Positions 1 to 9,760 are shown, counted from the stretch's first letter. The stretch is DNA of 64,000 nt from Thermocatellispora tengchongensis (GCF_014202315.1 NZ_JACHGN010000028.1:1-64000); one strand, 5' to 3'. A program made the numbers and translations. Notes: a model not told the origin generated them from the letters alone.

Positions 1-1137
1 TTGGTGGAGCCGGGGACGGGTGCGATCAAGGCGATGGCGGCCAGTCGTGAGTACGGTCGCAACAAGGCGCGCAACGAGATCTCCTACAACCTGGTCGCCG
101 ATGCGGCGCATGGGGGTGGGGTGGGGTTCCAGGCCGGCTCCACCTTCAAGACCTTCACCCTGCTCGCCGCCCTGGACAAGGGCATGAAGGTCAACGACGG
201 CTTCAACGTGGGCGCCGGCTTCCGCGCCTCGGGCTACTCGGCCTTCAAGAACTGCAAGGGCGAGAACATCGGCGACCCCACCCACACCGTCACCAACGAC
301 GAGGGCTCGGGCGGCTGGAAGACGCTGCAGACCGGCACCTGGGGTTCGGTGAACACCTTCTTCATGGTGCTGGAGCAGCACGTCGGCCTGTGCGACACGG
401 TGCAGATGGCCAAGTCGCTGGGCATCCACCGTTCCGACGGGCTGAAGCTGCAGGAGTACGAGACCTTCACCCTCGGCATCAACGAGATGGACCCGGTGAC
501 GGTCGCCAACGCCTACGCGGCCATCGCCGCGCGCGGCAAGTACTGCGCGCCGATGGCGATCACCGAGATCACCGACCGCTACGGCAAGGCCACCACCTAC
601 AAGCCCAAGTGCCGCCAGGCCCTCGACCCCGAGGTCGCCGACGCCGCCGCCGACATCCTGTCCGGCGTCTTCACCCAGGGCACCATGCGCAGCGTGGGCG
701 GCATCGGCCGCGACGCGGCCGGCAAGACCGGCACCACCGACAGCCAGGCCACGGCCTGGTTCGCCGGCTTCACCCCCGACCTGGCCGGCGCGGTCAGCAT
801 CGGCGACCCCCGTGGTGCGCAGAACTACAAGCTGAACAACGTCACCATCGGCGGCAGGTACTACGCCTCGGTCTTCGGCGCCAGCATCCCCGGCCCGATC
901 TGGAAGGACACCTTCCTGGCCGCGCTGAAGGGCACCGAGCCCAAGTCCTTCACCCCGATCAACACCGAGCGTTTCGGCGGCTGCGGCCAGAGCTGCCGGC
1001 CCACCCCGCCCCCATCGTCCGACGACGACGGCGACGCCACCGAGGACGACCAGGGCCCGCCGGAGGACCGCGGCAACGGCAACGGCAACGGCAACAACGG
1101 GAACGGCAACGGCCGAGGCCGCTTCGGCGACGACTGA
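1..1137 (+). CDS. Class A penicillin-binding protein, transpeptidase part (5' truncated by window)
   Basis: This is the C-terminal part of a bifunctional peptidoglycan synthase. It carries the D,D-transpeptidase domain that cross-links stem peptides outside the membrane. The three catalytic motifs are visible: STFK (Ser47-Lys50), SVN (Ser116-Asn118) and KTGTT (Lys242). The open frame runs off the left edge, so the membrane anchor and glycosyltransferase domain would lie upstream. After residue ~335 the tail is disordered: an acidic stretch, then Gly-Asn repeats, typical of actinobacterial PBPs. A strong hairpin follows the stop codon. The family is clear; which PBP it is cannot be told from this fragment. 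Confidence 0.9.
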   Translation: MVEPGTGAIKAMAASREYGRNKARNEISYNLVADAAHGGGVGFQAGSTFKTFTLLAALDKGMKVNDGFNVGAGFRASGYSAFKNCKGENIGDPTHTVTNDEGSGGWKTLQTGTWGSVNTFFMVLEQHVGLCDTVQMAKSLGIHRSDGLKLQEYETFTLGINEMDPVTVANAYAAIAARGKYCAPMAITEITDRYGKATTYKPKCRQALDPEVADAAADILSGVFTQGTMRSVGGIGRDAAGKTGTTDSQATAWFAGFTPDLAGAVSIGDPRGAQNYKLNNVTIGGRYYASVFGASIPGPIWKDTFLAALKGTEPKSFTPINTERFGGCGQSCRPTPPPSSDDDGDATEDDQGPPEDRGNGNGNGNNGNGNGRGRFGDD

Positions 1138-1147
1138 CGGTGAGGAC

Positions 1148-1180
1148 GCGGAGCCTGGACCCACTCGGGCCAGGCTCCGC
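1148..1180 (+). terminator. Hairpin terminator after PBP gene
   Basis: A perfect 11-bp inverted repeat (GCGGAGCCTGG / CCAGGCTCCGC) with an 11-nt loop lies 10 bp after the PBP stop codon. There is no T-tract, as is common for high-GC actinobacterial terminators. The neighbouring gene converges on it, so it may serve both strands. Confidence 0.6.
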
Positions 1181-1188
1181 GGCGTGTT

Positions 1189-1280
1189 GCTCAGAAGGCG
1201 TGTCGGTTCAGAAGGCGCGCTGCTCAGAAGGCGCGCTGCTCAGAAGGCGCGCTGCTCAGAAGGCGTGTCCGCTCAGAAGG
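1189..1280. repeat. Six tandem GCTCAGAAGG-type units echoing a stop codon
   Basis: The 10-mer GCTCAGAAGG (one copy GTTCAGAAGG) recurs at 1189, 1206, 1222, 1238, 1254 and 1271, spaced 16-17 bp. The rightmost copy contains the last codons and the TGA stop of the minus-strand M28 peptidase gene. The array therefore looks like a tandem expansion of that gene's 3' end into the intergenic space. Confidence 0.75.
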
Positions 1281-3564
1281 AGTAGGTGCGGGTCACCGCC
1301 ATGAGCCCGCCGTCCTCCCTGGTCGAGGCCACCAGCTCCGGCGGTGCGGCGGTGAAGCCGGGCACCGTCCGCAGGCCGTCGGTCTCGGCGATGGCGGTGA
1401 TGCGGACCTTTCCCGTCCCGGGCACGCGTAGCGTGATCTCGACGCCGGTCGCGGGCAGCCCGCGGAAGCGCACCTCGCCCGGCCAGGTGTTGACGCGCGT
1501 TCCCGTGACGGGGATGGTCACCGGGGTCAGCCCGGGGCCGGCCGCCGTGGCCCCGGTGATCGGGCGTTCGACGCGGAGCGTGATGGAGCGGGCGCCGCGT
1601 CCGGCGGTCACGCGCAGCCTGACGGTGTCGCCGTCGCGGCCTAGCAGCGTGAGGGCGGGAGCGGGAGCGTCGGCGGCGGGCGCCGGTCCCGTCCACAGCG
1701 GGCCGCGGGCGTAGCCGGGCGGGAGTCCGGTGGTGTCGCGGCCGGAGACGTAGCGCCTGGTCCAGGCGGGCGGGTCGGCGTCGCCGCTGACCCAGTGCGC
1801 CGTCTTCGCGTCGGCGTCCATCACGTACGCCAGGTGCGTACGCCCCGGGTCGGCCGCGTCGAAGCGGTCGGTGGCCAGCCCGCCGGCGACGAGCGCGATC
1901 GAGAGCACCGCCGCGGCGGCCGGGACGGCGAAGATCCGCCGCTCCGGCAGCACCGGCTCCGCGAAGGGCAGCAGCGTCAGCGCGAACAGCGCCACCAGCA
2001 GGGCGGCGGCCCCGCCCAGGGCCAGCCCCATGCCCTCGAAGACCGTCCTGGCCAGCGCGGGCAGCAGTATCGCCGACATGGACGCACCCGCGGTCAGCGC
2101 GATCATCCGCCCCCGCGGCAGCAGCACGGCGCCCAGCCCGCCGAGCGCGCACATCAGCGCGGGCAGGGTGACGACGAACGCCGCGCCCGGCGCGTACGCG
2201 GCGCACAACACGCCCAGCCCGGCGGGCCAGACGAGTGCGCCGACCGCCGGCGCGGCGGGCCCCACCGCGCGCCGCAGCGCCAGGTACCACACCAGCACCG
2301 ACACCACGGCCGCCGCCACGACGGCCGCCCGGAACGGCTCGGGCCGGTGCAGCAGCCCGCCCATCACGTCGTACGCGGGCCGCACCCCGGCCATGAGTTG
2401 CCACTGCCCCTGGGCCAGCACCGCCGCCAGCGCCACCGGGACGACCGCGGACACCGCGCCCACGGCCAGTCGCGGGAGGCTGAGCAGCCGCCTGCGGCGG
2501 GCGGCCAGCGCCAGACCGGCGACCGCGGCCACGGCCAGCAGGGCGAGCGGCCACACCAGCCACTGCGGATAGGTCACCATGAGGCCAAAAATCCGGAAAT
2601 AGGTGGCGTCGTGGTCGGCCTTCACCGTCGCCAGGTCCGCGTTCCCCAGGGCGCGGGCCAGCGCCAGCATCGTGGAGCCGTGATGCTGGAGGCTGCCCCG
2701 GTCGAGCAGCTCGATGGAGTCCTGAGCGGTGTGGTAGCGCGAGGAGTTCTCGATGTAGGCGAAGTTCATGCCGCGGAACCCGGCCTTGGTCAGCGGCGTG
2801 AAGTCGGTGTTGTTCGGCAGCAGCCGGTAGAACGCCCCCATGGAGGAGTCGCCGCGCGGGTGCGGCACCGCGCGGGCGAACGTCCGTATCAGCCCGGCGT
2901 TGCCCTCGGACGTCTCGAACAACAGCGACGGCCCGGCCACCCCCCGGGCCTCGAAGTTCAGCAGCACCCCGCCGGCCCGGCCCAGCGGGTGCTCCCTGAC
3001 GAACGCCTCCGCGCCGAGCACGCCGTCCTCCTCGCCGTCGCTCATCAGCAGCACGAGGTCGTTGCGGAGGGCGGCGTTCCCGAGCGCCCGTACGGTCTCC
3101 AGCATCGCGGCCACGGCCGCGGCGTCGTCGGACGCGCCGGGCCCCATCGCCGCCGAGTCGTAGTGCGCCGCGATCAGCACCGTCCCGGTCGGATCGGTGC
3201 CGGGGCGCGTGGCCACCACATTGCGGACCTGCCCGAACGCCGCCAGACCGGTCGAGGGATCGGCCCCGATGGCCCGCTGCGTCTCCACCTCCAGCCCCGC
3301 CGCCCGCAACTGCCCGATCAGGTAGTTCCTGGCCCGCGTACCGGCCGGGCTCCCGATCGGCCGGGGCTCGGTGGCGAACCGCTCCAGGTGCCGCAGGGCG
3401 CGCTCGGCGCTGAACTCCCCGGCCGGGGCGGAGGCGGGGACCGGCTGCATGGTGCTGTCCGCCATCGCGGTCACCAGAACCATCGCGGCCAGCACGAACA
3501 GGGCCGCCATCGCCGCCATCGCGGCCGGAACCCGGCGCGGCGCCTCGATCAGTCTTCCCGTCAT
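1273..3564 (-). CDS. M28-family membrane metallopeptidase
   Basis: 763 aa from the ATG at 3564; an in-frame ATG at 3612 is possible. An N-terminal hydrophobic segment (around residues 15-35) is followed by a zinc aminopeptidase domain. Visible M28 metal-site motifs are AAHYDS, GASDDAA and SDGEEDG, with NNTDF and a later YHTAQD His. After ~residue 330 come several hydrophobic segments (about nine) and then a soluble C-terminal beta-rich domain. This layout, peptidase head plus multispan membrane part, resembles the Fxna/ERMP1-like group of M28 proteins, which act on peptides outside the cytoplasm. It converges on the PBP gene and its 3' end is embedded in a tandem repeat. Its substrate is unknown. 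Confidence 0.85.
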   Translation of the reverse strand: MTGRLIEAPRRVPAAMAAMAALFVLAAMVLVTAMADSTMQPVPASAPAGEFSAERALRHLERFATEPRPIGSPAGTRARNYLIGQLRAAGLEVETQRAIGADPSTGLAAFGQVRNVVATRPGTDPTGTVLIAAHYDSAAMGPGASDDAAAVAAMLETVRALGNAALRNDLVLLMSDGEEDGVLGAEAFVREHPLGRAGGVLLNFEARGVAGPSLLFETSEGNAGLIRTFARAVPHPRGDSSMGAFYRLLPNNTDFTPLTKAGFRGMNFAYIENSSRYHTAQDSIELLDRGSLQHHGSTMLALARALGNADLATVKADHDATYFRIFGLMVTYPQWLVWPLALLAVAAVAGLALAARRRRLLSLPRLAVGAVSAVVPVALAAVLAQGQWQLMAGVRPAYDVMGGLLHRPEPFRAAVVAAAVVSVLVWYLALRRAVGPAAPAVGALVWPAGLGVLCAAYAPGAAFVVTLPALMCALGGLGAVLLPRGRMIALTAGASMSAILLPALARTVFEGMGLALGGAAALLVALFALTLLPFAEPVLPERRIFAVPAAAAVLSIALVAGGLATDRFDAADPGRTHLAYVMDADAKTAHWVSGDADPPAWTRRYVSGRDTTGLPPGYARGPLWTGPAPAADAPAPALTLLGRDGDTVRLRVTAGRGARSITLRVERPITGATAAGPGLTPVTIPVTGTRVNTWPGEVRFRGLPATGVEITLRVPGTGKVRITAIAETDGLRTVPGFTAAPPELVASTREDGGLMAVTRTYSF

Positions 3565-3664
3565 GGCGGGCAACGCTAGGCCCGCGCCCCCGCCCGCCGT
3601 AATGATGCGCATACCCCGATCGACCTGCGGTTCTCCACAGGTTCCCGTATTGAGCAGCGGCTGA

Positions 3665-4138
3665 TCAGCGGCGGCGGGGCGGGGTGGGGAGGGGCGCGGG
3701 GGTGGGGGTGCGGATGTGGTCGTAGACCAGGGAGGTCCGCACGTCGGCGATGTTGCGGTGCCGGGCCACGTGGTCCAGCACGAAGTCGCGCAGGTACGCC
3801 GTGTCGGGCACGGCCACCTGGACGATGAAGTCGTCGCCGCCCGAGACGACGAACACGGCCACGGTCTCGGGCAGGGCGGAGACGTAGTCGCGGAAGCCCT
3901 CGACGGCCTCGCGGACCTTGGGGTGCAGGCGTACGTGGATCAGGGCCTGCACCGGGCGGCCGATCGCGGTGAGGTCCACCTCGGCGTGGAAGCCGACGAT
4001 CACGCCCCGGGCGCGCAGCGACCGCACCCGCTCCAGGCAGGTGGACGCCGCGATGCCGAGCCGCTCGGCCAGCTCCTTGTTGGTCTGCCGGCCGTCGCGC
4101 GCCAGCTCGGCCAGGATCGCCGTATCAAGTTCGTCCAT
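3665..4138 (-). CDS. Lrp/AsnC-family transcriptional regulator
   Basis: 157 aa. The N-terminal winged HTH (LDTAILAELARDGRQTNKEL, then IAASTCLERV) is followed by the RAM/ligand-binding domain with the GGDDFIVQV motif typical of Lrp/AsnC proteins that bind amino acids. The C-terminus is Pro/Thr rich. It is divergent from the DUF2000 gene across a 118-bp gap, an arrangement that suggests it controls itself and that neighbour. The effector is not predictable. Confidence 0.9.
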   Translation of the reverse strand: MDELDTAILAELARDGRQTNKELAERLGIAASTCLERVRSLRARGVIVGFHAEVDLTAIGRPVQALIHVRLHPKVREAVEGFRDYVSALPETVAVFVVSGGDDFIVQVAVPDTAYLRDFVLDHVARHRNIADVRTSLVYDHIRTPTPAPLPTPPRRR

Positions 4139-4256
4139 ACGGACATGCTCCCACGATCCGCCGAATTATCTTCGGAATCCGTCCGCTCCGGTTGCGGTAC
4201 GGCCGGGCGTTGCGCAACCTCCATGGAGGAAGTTCGGAGATGGACGGAGGACCGAC

Positions 4257-4733
4257 GTGACTGTGATGACCCTGCCGGAGTGGCTGGACGGCCTGGACCC
4301 GCGCCCCGACGTGCCCACCCGGGAGCAGGGGGTGAAGTGGGTGATCGTGCTCGACCGCGACCTGCCGCGCGGCCTCCAGGTGAACGCCGCCGCCTGCCTG
4401 GCCGCCGCCGTGGGGCGGGCTGCCCCGGCGATCCTGGGCGAGCCCGGCCTGGACGCCGACGGCGGCGCGCACTCGGGGCTGCCCTGGACCGGCTGCACGG
4501 TGCTGGCCGCGCCCGCCGCGATCGTGCGGGCGATCCGGGCCGAGGCGGTCGCGGCGCCCGACCTGCTGGTGACCGACATGGCCGCCATCGCACAGCGGGC
4601 CGGGGTGTACCTGGACTACCTGGCCGAGCTGGGCCGCAGCCGCGGCGACGACCTCGACTACTACGCGATCGGCATCCTCGGCCCCCGTTCCGCCGTGGAC
4701 CGGCTCACCGCCCGCCTTCCCCTGCTGAGGTAG
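4257..4733 (+). CDS. DUF2000 family protein
   Basis: 158 aa. The GTG start is set by GGAGG at 4246-4250, six bases upstream; an internal ATG at 4266 is less well placed. The protein resembles small cytoplasmic DUF2000 proteins, with features such as VIVLDRDLPRGLQVNAAACL near the N-terminus and DYYAIGILGP near the end. The biochemical function of the family is not established, though a peptidyl-tRNA hydrolase II-like fold has been noted for it. The gene is divergent from an Lrp/AsnC regulator, so it is probably its target. Confidence 0.75.
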   Translation: MTVMTLPEWLDGLDPRPDVPTREQGVKWVIVLDRDLPRGLQVNAAACLAAAVGRAAPAILGEPGLDADGGAHSGLPWTGCTVLAAPAAIVRAIRAEAVAAPDLLVTDMAAIAQRAGVYLDYLAELGRSRGDDLDYYAIGILGPRSAVDRLTARLPLLR

Positions 4734-4752
4734 GCCGGGGCATGCGGGGGGG

Positions 4753-5301
4753 CTAGGCCCACTTGTCGGCCTCCGGGGTCAGGTCGCTGGGCCACAGCCG
4801 GTAGACGTCGAGCCGCATGCCGTAGTACTTCTCGGTCTCGCCGACCCACTGCATGCCGAGCCGTTTGGCGGTGCCGGAGCCGCGCTCGTTGCGCACCCTG
4901 ACGACGGCGACCAGCTCGCCGGCCCCGCGGGAGAACGCCCACTTGGCCAGCGCCCGGCCGGCCTCGGAGGCGTACCCGTGGCCCCAGTACTCCGGGGCGA
5001 GCTGCCAGCCGATCTCGATGTCCTCGTTGTCGGGTGGCAGGTAGCGCAGGGTGAGCCCGCCGATCACCCGTTGGTCCTCGTTGCGCACGATCGCCCACCG
5101 GCCCAGCGGGGGCGCCAGCTCCGGCGCGCTGCGGATCCAGGACTCCAGGACCTCGCGCATCTCCTGCTCGTCCTGGATCTGGGTCATGGCCGGGGACAGC
5201 CATCGCGTCACCTCCTGGGTGCCGTAGACGCGCAGGGCCTCCGGCGCGTCCTCGACGGTCCAGTCGCGTACGGTGAGGCGCTCGGTGCTCAGAACAGTCA
5301 C
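4753..5301 (-). CDS. GNAT N-acetyltransferase (RimJ/RimL-like)
   Basis: 182 aa from a GTG at 5301, preceded by GAGGGG with a six-base spacer. The opening LSTERLTVRDW and the acetyl-CoA-binding stretch around IGWQLAPEYWGHGYASEAGR are typical of the RimJ/RimL-like GNAT fold, which acetylates N-terminal amines or small amines. No substrate can be assigned. It is convergent with DUF2000 and divergent from the sugar ABC operon. Confidence 0.85.
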   Translation of the reverse strand: MTVLSTERLTVRDWTVEDAPEALRVYGTQEVTRWLSPAMTQIQDEQEMREVLESWIRSAPELAPPLGRWAIVRNEDQRVIGGLTLRYLPPDNEDIEIGWQLAPEYWGHGYASEAGRALAKWAFSRGAGELVAVVRVRNERGSGTAKRLGMQWVGETEKYYGMRLDVYRLWPSDLTPEADKWA

Positions 5302-5529
5302 GTTGTTCCCCTCGACGTTCCCCTTGGTGGGCCGGTTCCGGTGGTGGCTCGGGTGGGCGAGCATCATCCCGGCGCCGGGCGGACGCGCGGTGGCCGCAGG
5401 ATGGAGAACGCGGCACCGTGCCACGAAATATTCCACTACGTCGGATTGATCCGAACACCCGGGTCCGCTGTCGGCGCGTGTGAGGGAGGGTGACCACACG
5501 ACCTTATGTAGATATGTCAGAACAAATGC

Positions 5530-5558
5530 TTGACGCAAGATTTCCACGGGGCTACAAC
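5530..5558 (+). promoter_or_regulatory. Sigma-70-type promoter of the sugar ABC operon
   Basis: TTGACG (5530-5535) and TACAAC (5553-5558) are separated by exactly 17 bp, about 35 bp before the binding-protein start at 5594. The 5302-5593 divergent gap is more A+T rich than its surroundings and holds no gene. A GTTAAC palindrome at 5562-5567 lies near the expected transcription start. Confidence 0.6.
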
Positions 5559-5593
5559 CGTGTTAACCGCCGCACCGGCGAAAGGACGGCCCC

Positions 5594-6595
5594 GTGACGG
5601 CAGACAAGAAGTTCCGCAAGCGGGCGCTGATCGCTCTCGCGCTCGCGTTTCCGCTGGTCCTTACCTCGTGCACGGCCGACGACGAGCCCGCGGCGAGCGC
5701 GCCCGCGGCCGCCTCCGGCGGGGGCGGGGACGGCTACGGCTACACCTTCGCCGCGGTCACCCACGGCGCGGCCGGTGACGCGTTCTGGAGCGTGGTGAAG
5801 TCCGGCGTGGAGAAGGCCGCGGCCGACCAGGGCGTACAGGTCGAGTACCAGAGCGACGGCGACCCGCAGAAGCAGGCCCAGCTCATCGACGCCGCCGTGA
5901 ACCAGAAGGTGGACGGGCTGATCGTGTCCATGGCCAACCCCGACGCGCTGAAGGCGTCGGTGCAGAAGGCCGTCGCGGCGGGCATCCCGGTCATCACCAT
6001 CAACTCCGGGCAGGACAGGTCGGCGGAGTTCGGCGCCATGGCCCATGTCGGCCAGGACGAGCAGGTCGCCGGCGAGGCGGCCGGGCAGCGGCTGCGCCAG
6101 GCGGGCGTGTCCAAACTGCTGTGCGTGATCCACGAGGCCGGCAACGTGGGCCTGGAGCAGCGCTGCTCGGCGGCCAAGGCCGGGCTCGGCGCCACCGCCG
6201 AGAACCTCCAGGTGGACAACAACAACCTCACCGGCGCCCAGTCCACCATCAAGGCCAAGCTGCAGCAGGACTCCTCGATCGACGGGGTGCTCACGCTCGG
6301 CGGCCAGATGGCCGGTGTCGCCGCGAACGCGATCAAGGAGTCGGGCTCCACGGCGCGGCTGGCCACCTTCGACCTCAACTCCGACGTCGCCAAGCTGGTC
6401 CAGGACGGCTCGGTCGCCTTCGCCGTGGACCAGCAGCCGTACACGCAGGGCTACCTGCCCGTCGTCATGCTCACGCTGTACAGGTCGAACCTGAACACGA
6501 TCGGTGGCGGGCAGCCCGTGCTCACCGGGCCCAGCTTCGTCACCAAGGAGAACGCCGCGCAGATCCTGCAGCTCGCCGACAAGGGCACCCGGTAG
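5594..6595 (+). CDS. Sugar ABC transporter substrate-binding lipoprotein
   Basis: 333 aa. A basic N-terminus and hydrophobic stretch end in the lipobox LTSC, so the mature protein should be lipid-anchored on the outer face of the membrane. The rest is a type-1 periplasmic-binding fold (VTHGAAGDAFWSVVKSGVEK, DGLIVSMANPDAL), similar to ribose/rhizopine/inositol-binding proteins. It is the first gene of a binding protein - permease - ATPase operon. The sugar is unknown; inositol-like or pentose ligands would fit the family. Confidence 0.9.
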   Translation: MTADKKFRKRALIALALAFPLVLTSCTADDEPAASAPAAASGGGGDGYGYTFAAVTHGAAGDAFWSVVKSGVEKAAADQGVQVEYQSDGDPQKQAQLIDAAVNQKVDGLIVSMANPDALKASVQKAVAAGIPVITINSGQDRSAEFGAMAHVGQDEQVAGEAAGQRLRQAGVSKLLCVIHEAGNVGLEQRCSAAKAGLGATAENLQVDNNNLTGAQSTIKAKLQQDSSIDGVLTLGGQMAGVAANAIKESGSTARLATFDLNSDVAKLVQDGSVAFAVDQQPYTQGYLPVVMLTLYRSNLNTIGGGQPVLTGPSFVTKENAAQILQLADKGTR

Positions 6596-6605
6596 GAGGA
6601 GGCTC

Positions 6606-7652
6606 ATGACGACGGCGTCCACGGTCAAGGCGGCCGACGAGCGGGTGCGCTCGATCGGCCTGGTGCGCCGGCTGCTGCTGAAGCCGGAGCTCGGCGCGGT
6701 CATCGGCGCCGTGGTCATCTTCGTGTTCTTCTCGCTGCTCAGCGAGGTGTTCCGCTCGCCCAGCGGGGTGGCCAACTGGCTCGACCCGGCCGCCACGATC
6801 GGCATCATGGCGGTGCCGGTGGCGCTGCTGATGATCGGCGGCCACTTCGACCTGTCGGCGGGCGTCGCGATCGGCACCGCCGGGATCACCACCACCATCC
6901 TGACCACGCAGTACAACATGGTGCTGTGGGTCGCCATGGCGGTGTCGCTGCTGGTGTGCCTGGGCATCGGCTTTCTCAACGGCTACCTGGTCGTACGCAC
7001 CGGCCTGCCCAGCTTCATCATCACGCTGAGCACCTTCCTCGGCCTCCAGGGGCTCAACGTCGGCGTGACCAAGCTGATCACCGACCAGGTGCAGGTCCAG
7101 GGCCTGGCCGACGAGCCGTTCTACGACGGCGCGCACGCGGTCTTCGCCGGCACGATCTCCATCGGCGGGCAGGACTTCCAGATCGCCATCCTGTGGTGGA
7201 TCCTGATCACCGCCCTGGGGAGCTGGGTGCTGCTGCGCACCCGCTTCGGCAACTGGGTCTTCGCCATCGGCGGCGACCTCGGCGCCAGCCGCAACGTCGG
7301 CGTGCCCGCCGCCCGAACCACGATCACGCTGTTCATGGCGGTGTCGGCGGCGGCGTGGTTCGTCGGCAACACCCAGGCGATCCGGCTCGGCTCGATCCAG
7401 GCCGTGGCCGGCTTCGGCCAGGAGCTGATCTTCATCGTGGCCGCGGTGATCGGGGGCTGCCTGCTCACGGGCGGGTTCGGCTCGGTCATCGGCGCGTCCG
7501 TCGGCGCGCTGATCTTCGGCATGACCTCCCAGGGCATCGTGTACGCCGGATGGGACTCCGACTGGTTCAAGTTCTTCCTCGGCGCGATGCTGCTGCTCGC
7601 CGTGCTGGCCAACCGGTTCGTCCGCCGCTACGCCGAGGAGAGCGGGAAATGA
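6606..7652 (+). CDS. Sugar ABC transporter permease (RbsC-like)
   Basis: 348 aa with about 8-10 hydrophobic segments. AGGAGG lies just upstream of the ATG at 6606. RbsC/XylH-family features are present: [40 protein letters not shown] and the loop [19 protein letters not shown] that contacts the ATPase. It forms the membrane channel of the importer. Its stop overlaps the ATPase start (ATGA). Confidence 0.92.
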   Translation: MTTASTVKAADERVRSIGLVRRLLLKPELGAVIGAVVIFVFFSLLSEVFRSPSGVANWLDPAATIGIMAVPVALLMIGGHFDLSAGVAIGTAGITTTILTTQYNMVLWVAMAVSLLVCLGIGFLNGYLVVRTGLPSFIITLSTFLGLQGLNVGVTKLITDQVQVQGLADEPFYDGAHAVFAGTISIGGQDFQIAILWWILITALGSWVLLRTRFGNWVFAIGGDLGASRNVGVPAARTTITLFMAVSAAAWFVGNTQAIRLGSIQAVAGFGQELIFIVAAVIGGCLLTGGFGSVIGASVGALIFGMTSQGIVYAGWDSDWFKFFLGAMLLLAVLANRFVRRYAEESGK

Positions 7653-8506
7653 CGGCCACCCCGATGCTGGAGCTGCGCGGCGTACGCAAGACCTTCGGCA
7701 ACGTGATCTCCCTCGACGGCGTCTCCACCAGCGTGCGCGCCGGCGAGGTCACCTGCGTGCTCGGCGACAACGGCGCGGGCAAGAGCACCCTGATCAAGAT
7801 CCTGTCCGGGGTGCACCGGCCCGACGCCGGCGAGCTGCTGCTCGACGGCGCCCCCGTGACCTTCGCCGGCCCGCGCGACGCCCTGGACGCCGGCATCGCC
7901 ACGGTCTACCAGGACCTCGCGATGATCCCGCTGATGGCGATCTGGCGGAACTTCTTCCTGGGCCGCGAGCCCACCAAGGGCCGCGGCCCCTTCCGCCGCT
8001 TCGACAGCAGGACGGCGCGCGCCGTCGCCCGCGAGCAACTGCTGCGCATGGGCATCGACATCCGCGACCCCGACCAGCCCGTGGGCACCCTGTCGGGCGG
8101 CGAGCGCCAGTCGGTGGCCATCGCCCGCGCCGTCTACTTCGGCGCCCGCCTGCTCATCCTGGACGAGCCCACCTCCGCCCTCGGCGTCAAGCAGGCCGGC
8201 ATGGTGCTCAAGCACATCGTCCAGGCCCGCGACCGCGGCCTCGGCGTGGTGTTCATCACGCACAACCCGCACCACGCCTACCCGGTCGGCGACCGGTTCC
8301 TGCTGCTCAAGCGCGGCCGGAGCCTGGGCGACCACGCCAAGGCCGACATCACCCGGGAGGAGATGACCGCCCTGATGGCGGGCGGCGCCGAGCTGGAGGA
8401 GCTCGCGCACGAGCTGGAGCGCGACCCCGCGTCCCCCGCCGGCCGGGTGGCCGCCGACCTCACCGAGGAGGCGAGCGCCCTCGGCATCCACCCCGACGGC
8501 CGCTAG
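7649..8506 (+). CDS. Sugar ABC transporter ATP-binding protein
   Basis: 285 aa. Walker [10 protein letters not shown], signature LSGGERQ, Walker [10 protein letters not shown] and the switch His in FITHN are all present. Unlike RbsA/XylG, which have two fused ATPase domains, this is a single-domain protein, so it presumably dimerises (as in FrcA-type importers). Translationally coupled to the permease by a 4-bp overlap. The C-terminal ~50 residues form an acidic tail. Confidence 0.93.
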   Translation: MTATPMLELRGVRKTFGNVISLDGVSTSVRAGEVTCVLGDNGAGKSTLIKILSGVHRPDAGELLLDGAPVTFAGPRDALDAGIATVYQDLAMIPLMAIWRNFFLGREPTKGRGPFRRFDSRTARAVAREQLLRMGIDIRDPDQPVGTLSGGERQSVAIARAVYFGARLLILDEPTSALGVKQAGMVLKHIVQARDRGLGVVFITHNPHHAYPVGDRFLLLKRGRSLGDHAKADITREEMTALMAGGAELEELAHELERDPASPAGRVAADLTEEASALGIHPDGR

Positions 8507-8854
8507 TCACATCTCCAGCCCGCCCGGGTGCATCAGCGGCCGGACCTCGACCCCGCACACCCGGGCCTGCGGGAGACGCGCGGCGATCTCCAGCGCCCGC
8601 TCCAGGCTGTCGCAGTCGATGAGCTCGTATCCCGCCAGGTGCTCCCCGCGGTCCCCGGCCACGCGGTACGCCCCCGCGCCCACCACCGCCGCGCCGTCGC
8701 GCACCCGTACGACGTGCGCCAGCTCGTCCCCGGCCAGCTCGTCCCCGCCCATCCACTCCCCGGACTCGGCCAGCTCCGCCCGAAGCCGCACGTGTTCCCG
8801 CGTCACCTCCTGCCGCGCGTCCGGCGAACTGTAGATCAGCAACATGAACCGCAT
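8507..8854 (-). CDS. YCII-related (DGPF domain) protein
   Basis: 115 aa. MRFMLLIYS at the start and VEVRPLM near the end are typical of the YCII/DGPF fold, a small dimeric alpha-beta protein often encoded near ECF sigma factors. Its exact function is not known. Its stop lies directly against the ABC ATPase stop on the other strand, with no intergenic base. Confidence 0.85.
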   Translation of the reverse strand: MRFMLLIYSSPDARQEVTREHVRLRAELAESGEWMGGDELAGDELAHVVRVRDGAAVVGAGAYRVAGDRGEHLAGYELIDCDSLERALEIAARLPQARVCGVEVRPLMHPGGLEM

Positions 8855-8907
8855 GACGGACTCCCTTCGCCCCTGCCCTCACCAGAAGGTCGGAGCCGCC
8901 CGCCCGT

Positions 8908-9750
8908 TCACGACACCTCGCCGCCGAGCAGCCGCAACCGCTCCGCCGCGTCGGTGCCCGGCATCGGCGTGTAGACCACGAGATGCAGCCCCGGATGGTC
9001 CGAGGGGGCCAGCCGGTGGTGCTCCAGCCGCAGCTCCCCGGCCACCGGGTGCAGGAACACCCGCTCCCGCGAGGTGAACCCCTCGATGTCGTGGTTCTCC
9101 CACCCCTCGCGGAACGCCGGGCTGGCCGCCCGCAGCCGCTCGATCAGCGCGGTGAACCCGGGCTCGCCCAGCCGGGGCCCGGCCTCGGCCCGGAACTCCG
9201 CCAGGAACCGCCGGCTCGCCACCTGCCAGTCGGGCAGCAGCGCCCGCACGTACGGGTCGGTGAAGACCAGCCAGAGCAGGTTCCGGTCCACGGCCGGGAC
9301 GCTCGCCACGTTCGGATACAGGCGGGCATAGGCGGCGTTCCACGCCGATATCCCCCAGTCGGGCGCGATGGCGTACGACGGGTACCCGGCCAGCGCGTCG
9401 AGCAGCCGCCGTACGTGCCCCGGCGCCTCCTGCGGTCCCGCGCCCGCCTCGCGCCGGGGCGCGGCGTACCCGGCCAGCGCCAAAACGTAGTCGTGCTCGG
9501 TCCCCGACAGGCGCAGCGCCCGCGCGATGGCGTCGAGCACCTGCCGCGACGGGTGGATCTCCCGGCCCTGCTCCAGCCAGGTGTACCAGGTGACGCTGAC
9601 CCCCGAGAGCACCGCGACCTCCTCCCGCCGCAGCCCGACGCCCCGACGGCCCCGGCCCAGCGGCGGCAGCCCCACCTCCGCCCGCGTGATCTGCCCCCGC
9701 CTGGCCCGCAGGAAGTCGCCCAGCTCAGCGCGCCATGCCCCTTCGGTCAT
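8908..9750 (-). CDS. XRE-family regulator with MmyB-like ligand domain
   Basis: 280 aa. The N-terminal HTH (LRREEVAVLSGVSVTWYTWL) is followed by the MmyB-like PAS/ligand domain (APDWGISAWNAAYARLYP, then a WENHDI segment and HPVAGELRLEHHRL). Such proteins are actinobacterial repressors or activators that may bind fatty-acid-like or other hydrophobic ligands. It is divergent from ilvD, with an inverted repeat in the gap. The target could be ilvD, itself, or the convergent YCII gene. Confidence 0.9.
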   Translation of the reverse strand: MTEGAWRAELGDFLRARRGQITRAEVGLPPLGRGRRGVGLRREEVAVLSGVSVTWYTWLEQGREIHPSRQVLDAIARALRLSGTEHDYVLALAGYAAPRREAGAGPQEAPGHVRRLLDALAGYPSYAIAPDWGISAWNAAYARLYPNVASVPAVDRNLLWLVFTDPYVRALLPDWQVASRRFLAEFRAEAGPRLGEPGFTALIERLRAASPAFREGWENHDIEGFTSRERVFLHPVAGELRLEHHRLAPSDHPGLHLVVYTPMPGTDAAERLRLLGGEVS

Positions 9751-9760
9751 GGCCCCGATG

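Noticed and set aside
1189-1280. Possible CRISPR-like array
   Set aside because: Units are only 16-17 bp with no unique spacers and no cas genes; they are a simple tandem repeat of a gene end.
4000-4593. Minus-strand Arg/Pro-rich frames over the DUF2000 gene
   Set aside because: They overlap a plus-strand gene with a good ribosome-binding site and coherent protein sequence; no domain features in the shadow frames.
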